From Chloroflexota bacterium (lineage in GTDB: Bacteria > Chloroflexota > Anaerolineae > Aggregatilineales > Phototrophicaceae), in NCBI GenBank assembly GCA_028875245.1, contig JAPPEU010000052.1, positions 1 to 33,355 on the forward strand: a DNA stretch of 33,355 nucleotides, in the 5' to 3' direction. The notes under the pieces are model-generated. The model saw only the letters and a program-made list of their open reading frames with translations. It had not been told where the DNA came from and searched no databases. This document shows, in pieces, positions 1-7,870 of this stretch. How positions within the stretch are numbered: the first letter of the stretch is position 1; each line of letters opens with the position of its first letter. Made by a program: the position numbers and the translations under genes.

Positions 1-54
1 CTTGATGATTCTTTCTTATTGCAACTACTCTCTCAAATTTGAAGCGATTGCCCT

Positions 55-110
55 GTCTCTGTCCTCGGTTTACGCGGTGATAATATCCCTCTGTGACCTC
101 TGTGCGTGCC
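55..110. repeat. Degenerate family B (CTCTGTG) repeat tract
   Basis: Short tract with repeated CTCTGTG/CCTCGGT-like words on the plus strand, similar to the B tracts near 4.4, 6.3, 20.7 and 32.8 kb. The first 120 bases of the window show no convincing gene. Confidence 0.45.
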
Positions 111-120
111 TCCATTCCGC

Positions 121-300
121 TTATTTAATGAACCTGCCAAATTCCATCTGCGATCATAGCGAAATTTGTAGGGGCGGCTTATCAAGTCGCCCGAAAGCGC
201 ATCCTTTAGCTGCGACGGGCGACCAGGTTGCTCGCCCCTACAGGTTCTCGCTGTGCAGAGTTCATTATTTTCTGTGAGCCGAGTTGTCACTCGCGAGCGG
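121..300 (-). repeat. 180-bp dispersed repeat, copy 1 (inverted relative to copy 2)
   Basis: The reverse complement of this segment matches 21966-22145 over 180 positions without gaps. I count about 8 mismatches by eye. Inside it lies a 74-bp family A unit (168-241) with 9-bp inverted ends GTAGGGGCG/CGCCCCTAC and two internal imperfect palindromes. It ends in a TTCATTAAATAA-type sequence that recurs near 11880. The unit is non-coding; open frames across it are chance. Confidence 0.85.
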
Positions 301-326
301 CTATGGTGAAAAAATATCGCATGTCG

Positions 327-332
327 TACAAT
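327..332 (+). promoter_or_regulatory. Possible -10 box placing rpiA on a leaderless mRNA
   Basis: TACAAT lies 7 bases before the rpiA ATG, so transcription would start at or next to the start codon. There is no Shine-Dalgarno sequence before this ATG. The matching -35 region is weak (TGGTGA at 304-309). Confidence 0.35.
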
Positions 333-339
333 TCCCGGC

Positions 340-1023
340 ATGAACAGCACCACGCTCAAGCGGCAAGCGGGCGAATACGCCGCCGGCTTCGTCGAATCCG
401 GCATGACCGTCGGCCTCGGCAGCGGCAGCACCGCCATCTTCGCCACCCGCCGCATCGCACAGCGCATCCATAGCGGCGCGCTAACCGACATCGTCGCCAT
501 CCCCAGCTCGCTCGCCACCGAAGCGGCCGCCAAGGAACTCGGCATCCCACTGACGACCCTCGCCGAGCATCCGCGCATCGATATCACCATCGACGGCGCC
601 GACGAAGTTGATCCCGACTTCAATCTCATCAAAGGCGGTGGCGGCGCCCATCTGCGCGAGAAGATCGTCGCCCAAGCCAGCGAGCGCCTGGTCATCGCCG
701 TTGATGACTCCAAACTGGTCGATCAGCTTGGCACATCCTGGGCCGTCCCGGTCGAAGTCATCCCCTTCGGTTGGGAATCCCAGGCGGCTTACTTGCAATC
801 CCTCGGCGCAAATCCAATGCTGCGCATAGACGGCGGCGCCCCGTTCAGTACCGACCAGGGCAACCTCATTCTCGACGCCGACTTCGGCCCCATCGCCGAC
901 GCGGCCGCTCTCGACCAGACCCTCAAGTCCCGCGCCGGCATCGTCGAGCATGGGCTGTTTATTGGGATGACGCGCGATGTCGTCGCCGCGGGGCTGGATG
1001 GCATCCAACACCTGCGCCGCTAA
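340..1023 (+). CDS. rpiA: Ribose-5-phosphate isomerase A
   Basis: Cytosolic enzyme of the non-oxidative pentose phosphate pathway; it interconverts ribose 5-phosphate and ribulose 5-phosphate. The 227-residue product has the usual RpiA length. It shows the phosphate-binding loop GLGSGSTA (residues 25-32), IPSSLATE (54-61), the block IDGADEVD around 84-91 and KGGGGAHLREK around 98-108. Asp85, Asp88, Lys98 and Glu107 fall exactly where E. coli RpiA has Asp81, Asp84, Lys94 and Glu103. The C-terminal VEHGLF segment is also present. The ATG at 340 is the first in frame after a possible -10 box. No Shine-Dalgarno is visible, so leaderless translation is possible. The gene stands alone on the plus strand between repeat DNA and the cupin gene. 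Confidence 0.95.
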   Translation: MNSTTLKRQAGEYAAGFVESGMTVGLGSGSTAIFATRRIAQRIHSGALTDIVAIPSSLATEAAAKELGIPLTTLAEHPRIDITIDGADEVDPDFNLIKGGGGAHLREKIVAQASERLVIAVDDSKLVDQLGTSWAVPVEVIPFGWESQAAYLQSLGANPMLRIDGGAPFSTDQGNLILDADFGPIADAAALDQTLKSRAGIVEHGLFIGMTRDVVAAGLDGIQHLRR

Positions 1024-1106
1024 TCCCAAATGCTGACGGCGACGCCCGCCATTCAACTCAATTCCCACTCTCGCCCAAAAATCCCCAACACATCACAATC
1101 CCTCTA

Positions 1107-1166
1107 TGCCTCGGTGTCTCGGCGGCAAATGAATCTTTGTGGCCTTCGTATCTTTGTGGTTAAATC
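1107..1166. repeat. Degenerate family B repeat half-unit
   Basis: Words such as CTTTGTGGCCTTCG and ATCTTTGTGGTTAA resemble one arm of the CTCTGTG/CTTTGTG repeat tracts elsewhere in the window. It fills most of the rpiA-cupin gap and ends just before the cupin ribosome binding site. Confidence 0.45.
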
Positions 1167-1186
1167 AGCGAAAAAGGAGACAGCCC

Positions 1187-1648
1187 ATGACCAAGGCCCC
1201 CAACTGGCGCGACAACGGTGTGCGCATCGTGCGCAGCGGCGAGCTGGACAGCAACACGCCGCAAACACCGGGCATGACGCGGGCCGCCGCCATCAACTAC
1301 GCCAAAGCCGGCGCCGAGAAACTCTGGGCCGGCACCGTCAACATCGAGCCAGACGCAAAAACCGGCGCCCACCACCACGGCGAGCTTGAAAGCGTCATCT
1401 ATGTGCTCAGCGGACACGCCCGCATGCGCTGGGGCGACAAGCTGGAATTCGTCGCCGAAGCCAGCGCCGGCGACTTCATCTACGTCCCGCCCTTCGTGCC
1501 CCACCAGGAAATCAACGCCGACCCGAATGAACCACTCGTCTGCATCCTCGTCCGCAGCGACCAGGAAGCCATCGTTGTCAATCTCGATATCGAACCCGCC
1601 GAAACATCGGAAACTATCTGGATCGGCCCGAATCATCCGGCGGAGTGA
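1187..1648 (+). CDS. Cupin-domain protein (single-domain, metal-binding)
   Basis: A 153-residue single cupin. Motif 1 is His62-x-His64-x3-Glu68 followed by Gly76. Motif 2 runs from Gly95 through Pro101 to His106 and Asn110, so the usual 3-His/1-Glu metal site is complete. Small cupins of this type serve as sugar isomerases/epimerases, dioxygenases or binding proteins; the sequence alone does not choose among them. The start at 1187 is preferred over an upstream in-frame start at 1139 because AAGGAGA (1174-1180) sits at good spacing and the cupin alignment begins here. The neighbours (rpiA, zinc dehydrogenase, aldonate-dehydratase-like gene) suggest carbohydrate metabolism, which is only context. 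Confidence 0.85.
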   Translation: MTKAPNWRDNGVRIVRSGELDSNTPQTPGMTRAAAINYAKAGAEKLWAGTVNIEPDAKTGAHHHGELESVIYVLSGHARMRWGDKLEFVAEASAGDFIYVPPFVPHQEINADPNEPLVCILVRSDQEAIVVNLDIEPAETSETIWIGPNHPAE

Positions 1649-1720
1649 TAATCCTTTACCACCGAGTTCGCCGAGGCAATTGGAGGGGGCGCCAGGGTTG
1701 CGGGGTTGGGGTTGGCAGGC

Positions 1721-1745
1721 GGGCGACTCACCAAGTCGCCCCTGC
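1721..1745. repeat. Family A palindrome, half unit
   Basis: GGGCGACTCACCAAGTCGCCC is an imperfect palindrome typical of one arm of the larger family A units. It lies in the gap between the convergent cupin and dehydrogenase genes and could act as a shared hairpin on either transcript. Confidence 0.6.
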
Positions 1746-1768
1746 AATTCCTGTTTTGGCGAGGTTGA

Positions 1769-2794
1769 TCAGGGTATTAGCAGCACCTTTGACACGTCGC
1801 CGGGCGCCTCGATCAAGCGCTCGAACCAGGCGCCGCCTTCAGCCAAAGGCGCTTCATGAATCCAGGGGTCCAAGCGGATCGCGCCCGCCCCCAGCAACTC
1901 CAGCGCCCGCGCGAAATTGGCCGGCGTATAAGCAAAAGAGCCCTGCGCCCTGATCTCGCTGCGGATCATCGCGGCGACCGGCATCGCGCTGCTTTCCTCG
2001 TGCAAGCCGCTCAGAATCAGCCGCCCGCTGGTCTTGGTGGCGGCGACGCATTGCTCGCGCGTCAAGGCAGTGCCGACTGCGTCCACCGAGACAGCGACGC
2101 CGGCGCCATCTGTTGCCTCGCGTATAGCTGCGACCGTATCGACCTCGCGCGGTTGGATTATGATGCCGCCCAGCGCCGCGCCCATCTCCAGCCGCGCCGC
2201 GTCGATTTCGGCGATGAAGACCCGCGCCGCACCCTGGTGACGCAGCATCTGCAGCGACAGCAGCCCGATCGGCCCCGCGCCGATGACCAGGCAATCGGCA
2301 TCAGCCACATCGCCAGCAAGCTCGGCGATCCGCACGGCGCAGCCCACCGGCTCGGTCAGCGCGCCAGCCCGCGTGTCCATGCCCTCAGGCAGCAGCAGCG
2401 CCAACTTGGCGGGGACGCTGATGAACTCGGCGAAGGCGCCCGGCCGATGCGCGCCCAGCAAACGGCGATTCGCGCAGAGTTGGTTGACGCCGGCGGCGCA
2501 GGGCTCGCAGTCGCCGCAATACCAGAGTGGATTGACCGTCACCAGCGCGCCGACCGTCAAGTCCGGGCGAAAAGCAGGAACCAGCGGCCCCATATCGACG
2601 ATCTCGCCGGCGAATTCATGCCCCATAATCAGCGGCGGGGCGCGCAAGGCGTTATGCCCCAGGTAGCCGCTCAATTCCGAGCCGCAGATGCCCGCATGCC
2701 CCACGCGCACCAAGATCTCGTCCGCGGCCGCCGTCGGCGCCGTTTCATCGCGCAGCGACATCGTCCGCGCCGCTTCCCATACCAGTGCTTTCAT
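1769..2794 (-). CDS. Zinc-dependent medium-chain alcohol dehydrogenase
   Basis: A 341-residue MDR-family NAD(P)-dependent dehydrogenase, close to L-threonine/sorbitol dehydrogenase-type enzymes. The catalytic zinc region is visible: Cys37 in GICGSE and His59-Glu60 in GHE. The structural zinc lobe has Cys93, Cys96, Cys99 and Cys107 with normal spacing. The Rossmann nucleotide loop GAGPIG is at 172-177. The substrate is not determined; polyols or sugar-derived alcohols are plausible given the neighbours. The ATG at 2794 follows a purine-rich stretch (AGGGGATGAG) and matches the family N-terminus. It is divergent from the aldonate-dehydratase-like gene, with a 254-bp gap that holds promoter elements and no other gene. 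Confidence 0.9.
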   Translation of the reverse strand: MKALVWEAARTMSLRDETAPTAAADEILVRVGHAGICGSELSGYLGHNALRAPPLIMGHEFAGEIVDMGPLVPAFRPDLTVGALVTVNPLWYCGDCEPCAAGVNQLCANRRLLGAHRPGAFAEFISVPAKLALLLPEGMDTRAGALTEPVGCAVRIAELAGDVADADCLVIGAGPIGLLSLQMLRHQGAARVFIAEIDAARLEMGAALGGIIIQPREVDTVAAIREATDGAGVAVSVDAVGTALTREQCVAATKTSGRLILSGLHEESSAMPVAAMIRSEIRAQGSFAYTPANFARALELLGAGAIRLDPWIHEAPLAEGGAWFERLIEAPGDVSKVLLIP

Positions 2795-2976
2795 CGCCTC
2801 ATCCCCTGTTCATTTGATAGGCATTGTAAATCATAGAGTATTCGCCATTGGGCAGACAGGGCACGGTTATTTCACCAGCGAAGGCGCCGAGTTTTATAGA
2901 GGGCGCGGAGAGCTCTTTTATGTTTAGCGAAGTCCTTGCGTTATCGAAATCAACAAGCGACCGATCACGGCCCGAT

Positions 2977-3006
2977 TTGCCTCGCGTCGCGCGCCTGCAT
3001 TATACT
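2977..3006 (+). promoter_or_regulatory. Sigma-70-like promoter for the rhamnonate-dehydratase-like gene
   Basis: TTGCCT at 2977-2982 and TATACT at 3001-3006 are separated by 18 bp. Transcription would start near 3013, about 36 bases before the ATG at 3049. An AGGGTGAG ribosome binding site lies in the leader. Confidence 0.5.
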
Positions 3007-3048
3007 CGGCCGCATATCACAATCCACCAGCCAGGGTGAGCAAGCCGC

Positions 3049-4225
3049 ATGAAGATCAAGAGTATAGAAGTCGTCAATGTCAACCTGCCAGCGCGAGAAT
3101 ACAGCGTCCCGCCACGCCGCCCAAGCTGGAACGACACCGATGAAGTCGCCAACCCAATGTCCTGGTATCCGCATGTCAAGCGCCACCGCAGCATGTGGAT
3201 CGACACCGGCTGGGGGCAAGTCTTCGTCAAGGTCACGCTCGAAGACGGCGCCTGGGGATTGGGCTCCACCATGCATGGCCGGCCGGCCGCCGTCATCATT
3301 GAAGACCACCTCGCGCCCAACCTGGTCGGCCAGGATGGTTTCGCCATCGAGCGCCTGTCCGACATGATGTTTCGTTTGACCAAGTATTACGGCTCAACCG
3401 GCCTGGCATCCTACGCCATCAGCGCGGTCGATTTGGCGCTTTGGGACGCCAAGGGCAAGGCCCTCGGCCAGCCGGTTTACAGCCTCATCGGCGGTAAAGT
3501 CAAAGATCGCATCTATTGTTATTCCACTGGCAACGACATCGACTGGTATCAAGAATTGGGCTTCACCGCCCACAAGCTCGCCTGCGCCTACGGGCCGGCT
3601 GACGGGCTTGACGGCTTGAAAAAAAAACGCCGAAAACATGGCCCGCGTCCGCGATCATGTCGGCGACGATTGCGAGATCATGCTCGATTGCTGGATGGCG
3701 CTGGATGTCGATTACACGGTGCGGCTGGCCGAGGCCATGCGCCCCTCGCGCGTGAAGTGGATTGAAGAATGCCTGATTCCCGAAGATTTCGCTGCCCATG
3801 CCGAGCTGCGCGCGCGCCTGCCCTGGCAGACCTTGGCGACAGGCGAACACTGGTACAGCCACGTCCCGTTCCAATACGCCCTCAAGCACAATCTGGTTGA
3901 TATATTGCAGCCGGATATTGAGTGGGTCGGCGGATTGACCACCTGCATCAAGATCGCACACACCGCCGACGCCGCCGGCAAAAAAGTCATCCTGCACGCC
4001 GGCGCCCGCACGCCTTACGGGCAGCATTTCTCCTTCGCCATGCCCGCCGTGCCCTGGATCGAATACTTCATCGGCGCGCCGCCCGGCGTCCCTCTCAGCG
4101 AATCCACCTGGCTGCCCGGCATGGCTAGCGCCGTCGACGGCTGGCTGGAAATCTCGGATGAACCCGGCTTCGGCTTGGGCATCGAGGAAGACTGGATCGA
4201 GCCCTTCTGGAACAGTTCCAAATGA
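3049..4225 (+). pseudogene. L-rhamnonate dehydratase-like enolase-superfamily gene, split by a frameshift at an A9 run
   Basis: The first part reads in frame 1 from ATG 3049 (the frame stays open to 3765 but loses similarity after about 3627). The second part reads in frame 2 and ends at 4225. Joined at the A9 run (3619-3627, one A too many), they give about 391 residues, normal for the RhmD/mandelate racemase group. The first part carries the N-terminal capping domain and SAVDLALWD. The second has MLDCW (first metal Asp), WIEECL (second, Glu), TGEH (third, Glu) and ILHAG with the catalytic-base His. The pattern matches E. coli L-rhamnonate dehydratase, which converts the aldonate to 2-keto-3-deoxy-rhamnonate, but other aldonates are possible. 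The break may be a homopolymer error, a genuine mutation, or a slippage site. All catalytic residues survive, which argues against old decay. Confidence 0.8.
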
Positions 4226-4230
4226 GTGGC

Positions 4231-4283
4231 GTAGGGGCCAGACGCGTCTCGCCCTCCCGCCAGCCCATACGCCAACGGGCGAC
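4231..4283. repeat. Family A repeat, degenerate
   Basis: GTAGGGGCCAGACGCG...TCTCGCCC followed by a second GGGCGACC arm. It begins just after the stop of the dehydratase-like gene and is a weaker copy of the 65-75 bp A units. Confidence 0.55.
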
Positions 4284-4335
4284 CCAATGGAATTTGTTGA
4301 AGAATGTGCTCTGTTGCAGAATTGCACACAATTTC

Positions 4336-4505
4336 ACCACAGAGGAAAGAAGGAAACACAGAGAACACAGAGACAATTTGCTGCGCTTTGTGTCGGTTTT
4401 TATTTAATTTCTCTCGTAGAAGCAGAGTTTTCCGACACCATCGAAACGATTCTATTCAAACAGAAAACTCTGTGCCCTCTGTGAATTCTCGGTGTACTCT
4501 GTGGT
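4336..4505. repeat. Long imperfect palindrome of ACCACAGAG/CTCTGTGGT heptamers (family B)
   Basis: The 170-bp tract begins with ACCACAGAG (4336-4344) and ends with its inverse CTCTGTGGT (4497-4505). It has repeated ACACAGAG on the left and CTCTGTG on the right. An inner 10-bp inverted pair CAGAGTTTTC (4423-4432) and GAAAACTCTG (4463-4472) sits at the centre. The stretch 4506-4647, down to the sulfatase stop, holds only a half family A unit (CTCGCCCCTA, about 4567-4576) and no gene. Confidence 0.7.
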
Positions 4506-4647
4506 AAAAGCTATACGGTGTCCGCTACAGGGAAAATCTGCGTGATTTTCAACAGACTCCAATGGCTCGCCCCTATAATTCTTGCTTTCACGGTTCGTTA
4601 TTCTGTGTGAAGCAAGTCACCTGCAAGCCCATACGCGTTTTGAACTA

Positions 4648-6114
4648 TCAGACATTCAAGCCCAGCCGCTCATACTGTTCCGCCGGCGCGTCGTTGGCGC
4701 GCATCAGAGCGACCAGCTTCTCGATCATTTCCGCTTCAACCGCCGCGTCTTGCATCGGATTCAACTGCCCCGGATCGGCCTCCAAATCAAAAAGCAGCGT
4801 CTCGAAACCGGCGGGTGCGCGCAATGGCGCCCGTTCAGCAGAAATCTTCATCGTCCGGCAGCCCTTGGTGAAAGCGAAAGGCGCCGCCAGCTCGATGTCC
4901 TGCAGCTCTTCTACGTCGAAGCGATGGCGCATGTGCGTCGTCATCAAGGTGTAATTGTAGATCGGCTGATTGTCCGCATTGGCCGCCGCCCGCATATAAA
5001 CATGGGTCCCGTCCGTGACGTTGACGTGCCCGCCATGCGCCCCGAAAAGCGCCGCCTCTCGCACCGGCGAATCATCCGCCACCGCCCCGCACAAGGGAAC
5101 GCCCTGCATATCCGCCGGCCGCTCGACGCCGAAGTAGTCGAGCAGTGTCGCCGGCACATCGATATTCTGCACCAGGCTATCCCGCCGCTCCCCCGCGACC
5201 TTCGATCGCGGATCCCAGACGAAAAACGGAATATTCGCCAGCTCGTTGTACCAAGGCATGCGCATCTTGCCCCACCAGTCATGCTCGCCCAAATGGAAGC
5301 CATGATCGGTCGTAACAATCAGCAGCGTATCCTCCCACAGATTCAGCTCATCCATCGCATCAAGCACGCGGCCCAGATAATGATCGCACATGCTCATCAG
5401 CGCCGCGTATTCATAACGCATGTGCCGCACCTGCTCCGGCGGCTCCGTGATGCGCGTATACGGCGGCCAATCAAAGAGCGGCCCATCGTATTCATGCGGG
5501 TAGAGCTCCTTCCAGCCCGGCTGCGTGAAAAATGGCTCATGCGGGTCAAAGGTCTCGATCTGCAAATACCAATTGTCCGTCCCGGCGTTCCGGCGCATAA
5601 ACTCTAGCCCCTTGGCGAATGTCTTCGCTTGCGGCATCAATGCCTCTTCCTTGAGGTATTCGCGGTTCACTTGATCCTGCAAACGCGTGCGGAATCGCCG
5701 GTCGGCGTCCTTGCTGGCGACGCCCGCCTCGACCACCCCCTTCCAGGGGTCGCCCTCCTGCCCGCGCGAGAATTCATGCGTTGTGAAGCGCGTATGATAG
5801 GTCGCGCCGCCATCCTCCCAGTAATGCTGATGATCGGTCACCTTGTGCGAATGAATGCCGTTCTCGTCAAGTATCTGGGGCATGGAATCGTCAAAAGGCT
5901 CCAGCGGACCCCAGCCGCGATGCAAAAAATTGTAACGCCCCGTATGCAGTTCCCGCCGCGCCGGCATGCAGGGCATGCTGCCGATGAAGGCATTCTCGAA
6001 GGCGGCGCTGCGCTCCGCCAAGCGCGTGAAGTTCGGCGTATGCACCCAATCGCAGCCATAAGGCGCCATCAGCCGCCGGTTCAGCGAGTCGAACATGACC
6101 ATAATCGCTTTCAT
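4648..6114 (-). CDS. Type I sulfatase (formylglycine-dependent, arylsulfatase family)
   Basis: A 488-residue alkaline-phosphatase-superfamily hydrolase that should cleave sulfate esters. The signature CMPARRELHTG is at residues 49-59. It fits C-x-P-x-R-x4-TG, in which Cys49 is converted to formylglycine by a maturation enzyme not present in this window. Asp9 near the N-terminus and the TTDHGFHLGEHDWWGK block supply the usual calcium-site Asp/His residues. No signal peptide is visible, so it would act in the cytoplasm unless it uses an unrecognised route. The start at 6114 is supported by a strong AGGAGGG about 8 bases upstream. It is monocistronic, isolated by repeats on both sides. The substrate is unknown; a nearby sugar importer and aldonate dehydratase make sulfated sugars a reasonable guess. 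Confidence 0.92.
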   Translation of the reverse strand: MKAIMVMFDSLNRRLMAPYGCDWVHTPNFTRLAERSAAFENAFIGSMPCMPARRELHTGRYNFLHRGWGPLEPFDDSMPQILDENGIHSHKVTDHQHYWEDGGATYHTRFTTHEFSRGQEGDPWKGVVEAGVASKDADRRFRTRLQDQVNREYLKEEALMPQAKTFAKGLEFMRRNAGTDNWYLQIETFDPHEPFFTQPGWKELYPHEYDGPLFDWPPYTRITEPPEQVRHMRYEYAALMSMCDHYLGRVLDAMDELNLWEDTLLIVTTDHGFHLGEHDWWGKMRMPWYNELANIPFFVWDPRSKVAGERRDSLVQNIDVPATLLDYFGVERPADMQGVPLCGAVADDSPVREAALFGAHGGHVNVTDGTHVYMRAAANADNQPIYNYTLMTTHMRHRFDVEELQDIELAAPFAFTKGCRTMKISAERAPLRAPAGFETLLFDLEADPGQLNPMQDAAVEAEMIEKLVALMRANDAPAEQYERLGLNV

Positions 6115-6165
6115 AATGACGCCCTCCTGAATTCTCGGTTGAATAGCGATGGGTCTGCGCCGGTG

Positions 6166-6191
6166 GTAGTGTATCGAATTCGGTTGAAATT
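6166..6191 (+). repeat. Isolated left end of the MITE-like family B element
   Basis: A 26-bp sequence beginning GTAGTGTATCGAATTCGG recurs exactly at 6213-6238 as the left end of the full element. This is a solo end or the remnant of a second insertion immediately upstream. Confidence 0.7.
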
Positions 6192-6212
6192 AGGTAATTT
6201 GCATCCACCTAG

Positions 6213-6347
6213 GTAGTGTATCGAATTCGGTTGAAATTCATTTTCACCACAAAGGAAAGAAGGACACAAAGAAATTGCATATAGTCTACGTTTCTCGGTG
6301 TCCTCGGTGGTAAAGTTTTTTTGTTCCCACCGAAAGGGATACACTTC
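6213..6347 (+). mobile_element. MITE-like 135-bp element with imperfect terminal inverted repeats, copy 1
   Basis: The left end starts GTAGTGTATC and the right end finishes GATACACTTC. The two 24-bp ends match each other in inverse at about 17 of 24 positions. The interior holds TTCACCACAAAGG and CTCGGTGTCCTCGGTGG family B words. A near-identical direct copy lies at 32718-32871. There is no coding capacity, so any movement would need a transposase in trans. None is in the window. Confidence 0.65.
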
Positions 6348-6363
6348 CTCCATCTAGCAGTCT

Positions 6364-6428
6364 GTAGGGGCCAGCCTTGGCTCGCCCGTCGGCGGTTTGA
6401 CAGTGGGCGGGTCAAGAGTCGCCCCTAC
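6364..6428. repeat. Family A palindromic unit, full
   Basis: 65-bp unit starting GTAGGGGCC and ending CGCCCCTAC, with internal TGGCTCGCCC and GGGCGGGTCAAG arms. It lies between the MITE-like element and the promoter of the small coiled-coil gene. Confidence 0.75.
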
Positions 6429-6476
6429 AAAATCTTAGGTATTTGGGATTGATGAAATAATTCGAGGACTGGCTCA

Positions 6477-6506
6477 AAGAATTTCAACCGAAAAGGGCAC
6501 ACTACC
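6477..6506 (-). repeat. Solo end of the MITE-like family B element, inverted
   Basis: The reverse complement begins GGTAGTGTGCCCTTTTCGG and continues TTGAAATT. This matches an end of the 6213-6347 element and indicates repeated insertion or decay in this gap. Confidence 0.55.
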
Positions 6507-6526
6507 GGGCCGGGTTGGCTTGGCAA

Positions 6527-6554
6527 TTGACCCGTCATTCTGATACGATATAGT
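6527..6554 (+). promoter_or_regulatory. Sigma-70-like promoter for the small coiled-coil membrane protein
   Basis: TTGACC (6527-6532) and TATAGT (6549-6554) are separated by 16 bp. They are 25 bases upstream of the ATG at 6579, with a GGGAG ribosome-binding-like site between. Confidence 0.55.
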
Positions 6555-6578
6555 GTGTGAGAGAAGCGGGAGCAGCAA

Positions 6579-6938
6579 ATGGCGGCGATTCCAAACCAGC
6601 AGCGAATGCCCAGCATTTCCATGGATGGTCTGGTAACGATTGTCGGAGCAGTGCTATTGCTGCTTGCCATCATCTATTTCAACAATGATTTGCACTATCG
6701 CTTGGATACCAAGATCGACACGGTACGCACAGAACTCAAGGCGGATATTGACAACGTGCGCACAGAACTCAAGGCGGATATTGACCGACTGGAAACGGAC
6801 ATTGAATCGGTGCGCGCGGAACTGAAGGCAGACTTTGAATCGGCGCGCATGGAATTAAGCGCAGACATACAGCGTTTGGATGATCGACTCTTCGCCGTTG
6901 TTAATCCCGCGGCGCAACATGAAGAATCGGAATCGTAA
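6579..6938 (+). CDS. Small single-pass membrane protein with hendecad coiled coil
   Basis: 119 residues, function not recognised. Residues 17-34 form one hydrophobic membrane segment. From about residue 40 to 105 the chain is a charged coiled coil built from 11-residue repeats such as TELKADIDNVR, matching the 33-bp DNA repeat beneath. The likely topology is a short N-terminal tail, one membrane helix and a long coiled-coil tail, suiting an oligomeric membrane-anchored tether or scaffold. Similar LKADID-rich proteins are often annotated only as hypothetical. It has its own promoter and is convergent with the sugar-permease gene, 17 bp away. Confidence 0.75.
   Translation: MAAIPNQQRMPSISMDGLVTIVGAVLLLLAIIYFNNDLHYRLDTKIDTVRTELKADIDNVRTELKADIDRLETDIESVRAELKADFESARMELSADIQRLDDRLFAVVNPAAQHEESES
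6723..6788 (+). repeat. Tandem 33-bp coding repeat (two near-identical units)
   Basis: Units 6723-6755 and 6756-6788 share the core CGCACAGAACTCAAGGCGGA and differ at only a few positions. A third, more diverged unit follows in the 6800s. In-frame duplication of 11 codons lengthens the coiled coil and could vary in copy number between strains. Confidence 0.85.
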
Positions 6939-6955
6939 CTCAGTCTCAAGGCGCG

Positions 6956-7867
6956 TCAGCCCTTAATGCCGCTGGTGATGCCACCGCTGACCAGGAAGCG
7001 CTGAAGGAAAATATACAAGAGAATCACCGGCACGACCGCCATGACGGAAGCGGCCATGAGCTCGGCCCAGGCGGTGCCCTGCTCTTGATCGAAGACGCTT
7101 AGCCCAAGCTGAATGGTCTTCAGGCTGTCCTCTTTCACCACGACGAGGGGCCAGAGGAAGTCGTTCCAGGACCAGAGAAATGCGAATAGCGCCATCGTGC
7201 CCATGACTGGCTTGGAGTTCGGAACAAGGATGCGCCAGTACACGCCGATCCGCGAGCAGCCATCGACGATCGCCGCTTCTTCGATCTCTTTAGGGAAGCT
7301 CAGATAAAACTGGCGGAAGAGGAAGACGCCGAAAACCGAGACGAAATTAGGGAACATGACGCCGCCGAGGGTGTTGATGAGGCCAGTCCCGCCTTGCCCC
7401 AGGATGTCGTTGCCGCCCGCCAACGGAAAAAACTTGATAAGCAGAAATACCGGGATAATCAGCACCTCGAAGGGCACCATCATGGTCGTCAGCAGGGCGA
7501 AAAATATCAGCATCTTGCCGCGGAAATGCAAGCGCGCGAAGACGTAGCCCGCCATCGAACCGAGCAGCACCTGCGAGGCAACAGCCACCGCCGTCACCAC
7601 GATCGTGTTGGCGAAGATTCGCGGCATATTGGTTTGCTTGAAGGCATCGCTGTAGTTCTGCAGGTCCAGTTCGGTCGGTATCCAGCGGATCGTGTCGCCG
7701 AAGATTTCGCGGTCGGGTTTTACAGAAGTGGAGATCATCCAAACAAAGGGCATGATCATGACAATGGCGCCGATGATGAGGAAAACATAGGTGATAATCA
7801 GCGGCAGGCGCGCTTCCCGGGTGGTGAAACTGCCATGTGCATTGCGCGCCAAAGACAGGTCGGCCAT
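6956..7867 (-). CDS. Sugar ABC transporter permease, MalG/CUT1 type
   Basis: A 303-residue inner-membrane permease with about six hydrophobic helices starting near residue 24. The cytoplasmic coupling (EAA) loop reads EEAAIVDGCSRIGVYWRIL in the expected position, followed by a Pro. This fits the second permease of carbohydrate-uptake (CUT1) importers. It is the last gene of a binding protein-permease-permease set on the minus strand. Its ATG is 3 bases after the stop of the upstream permease, and an AAGGAG ribosome binding site overlaps that gene's end. No ATPase gene lies with it; a shared MsmX/UgpC-like ATPase encoded elsewhere is typical for such sets. Confidence 0.93.
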   Translation of the reverse strand: MADLSLARNAHGSFTTREARLPLIITYVFLIIGAIVMIMPFVWMISTSVKPDREIFGDTIRWIPTELDLQNYSDAFKQTNMPRIFANTIVVTAVAVASQVLLGSMAGYVFARLHFRGKMLIFFALLTTMMVPFEVLIIPVFLLIKFFPLAGGNDILGQGGTGLINTLGGVMFPNFVSVFGVFLFRQFYLSFPKEIEEAAIVDGCSRIGVYWRILVPNSKPVMGTMALFAFLWSWNDFLWPLVVVKEDSLKTIQLGLSVFDQEQGTAWAELMAASVMAVVPVILLYIFLQRFLVSGGITSGIKG

Positions 7868-7870
7868 GAT

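Noticed and set aside
33..713. A 226-codon open frame on the minus strand across rpiA
   Set aside because: It is antisense to the clear rpiA gene and its other end is the dispersed repeat; the composition is Arg/Ser/Pro-rich without a family pattern.
4336..4505. Heptamer-rich palindrome as an origin (DnaA-box-like) region
   Set aside because: The words are CTCTGTG/CACAGAG, not TTATCCACA. Similar tracts occur at many sites in the window and no replication gene is near.
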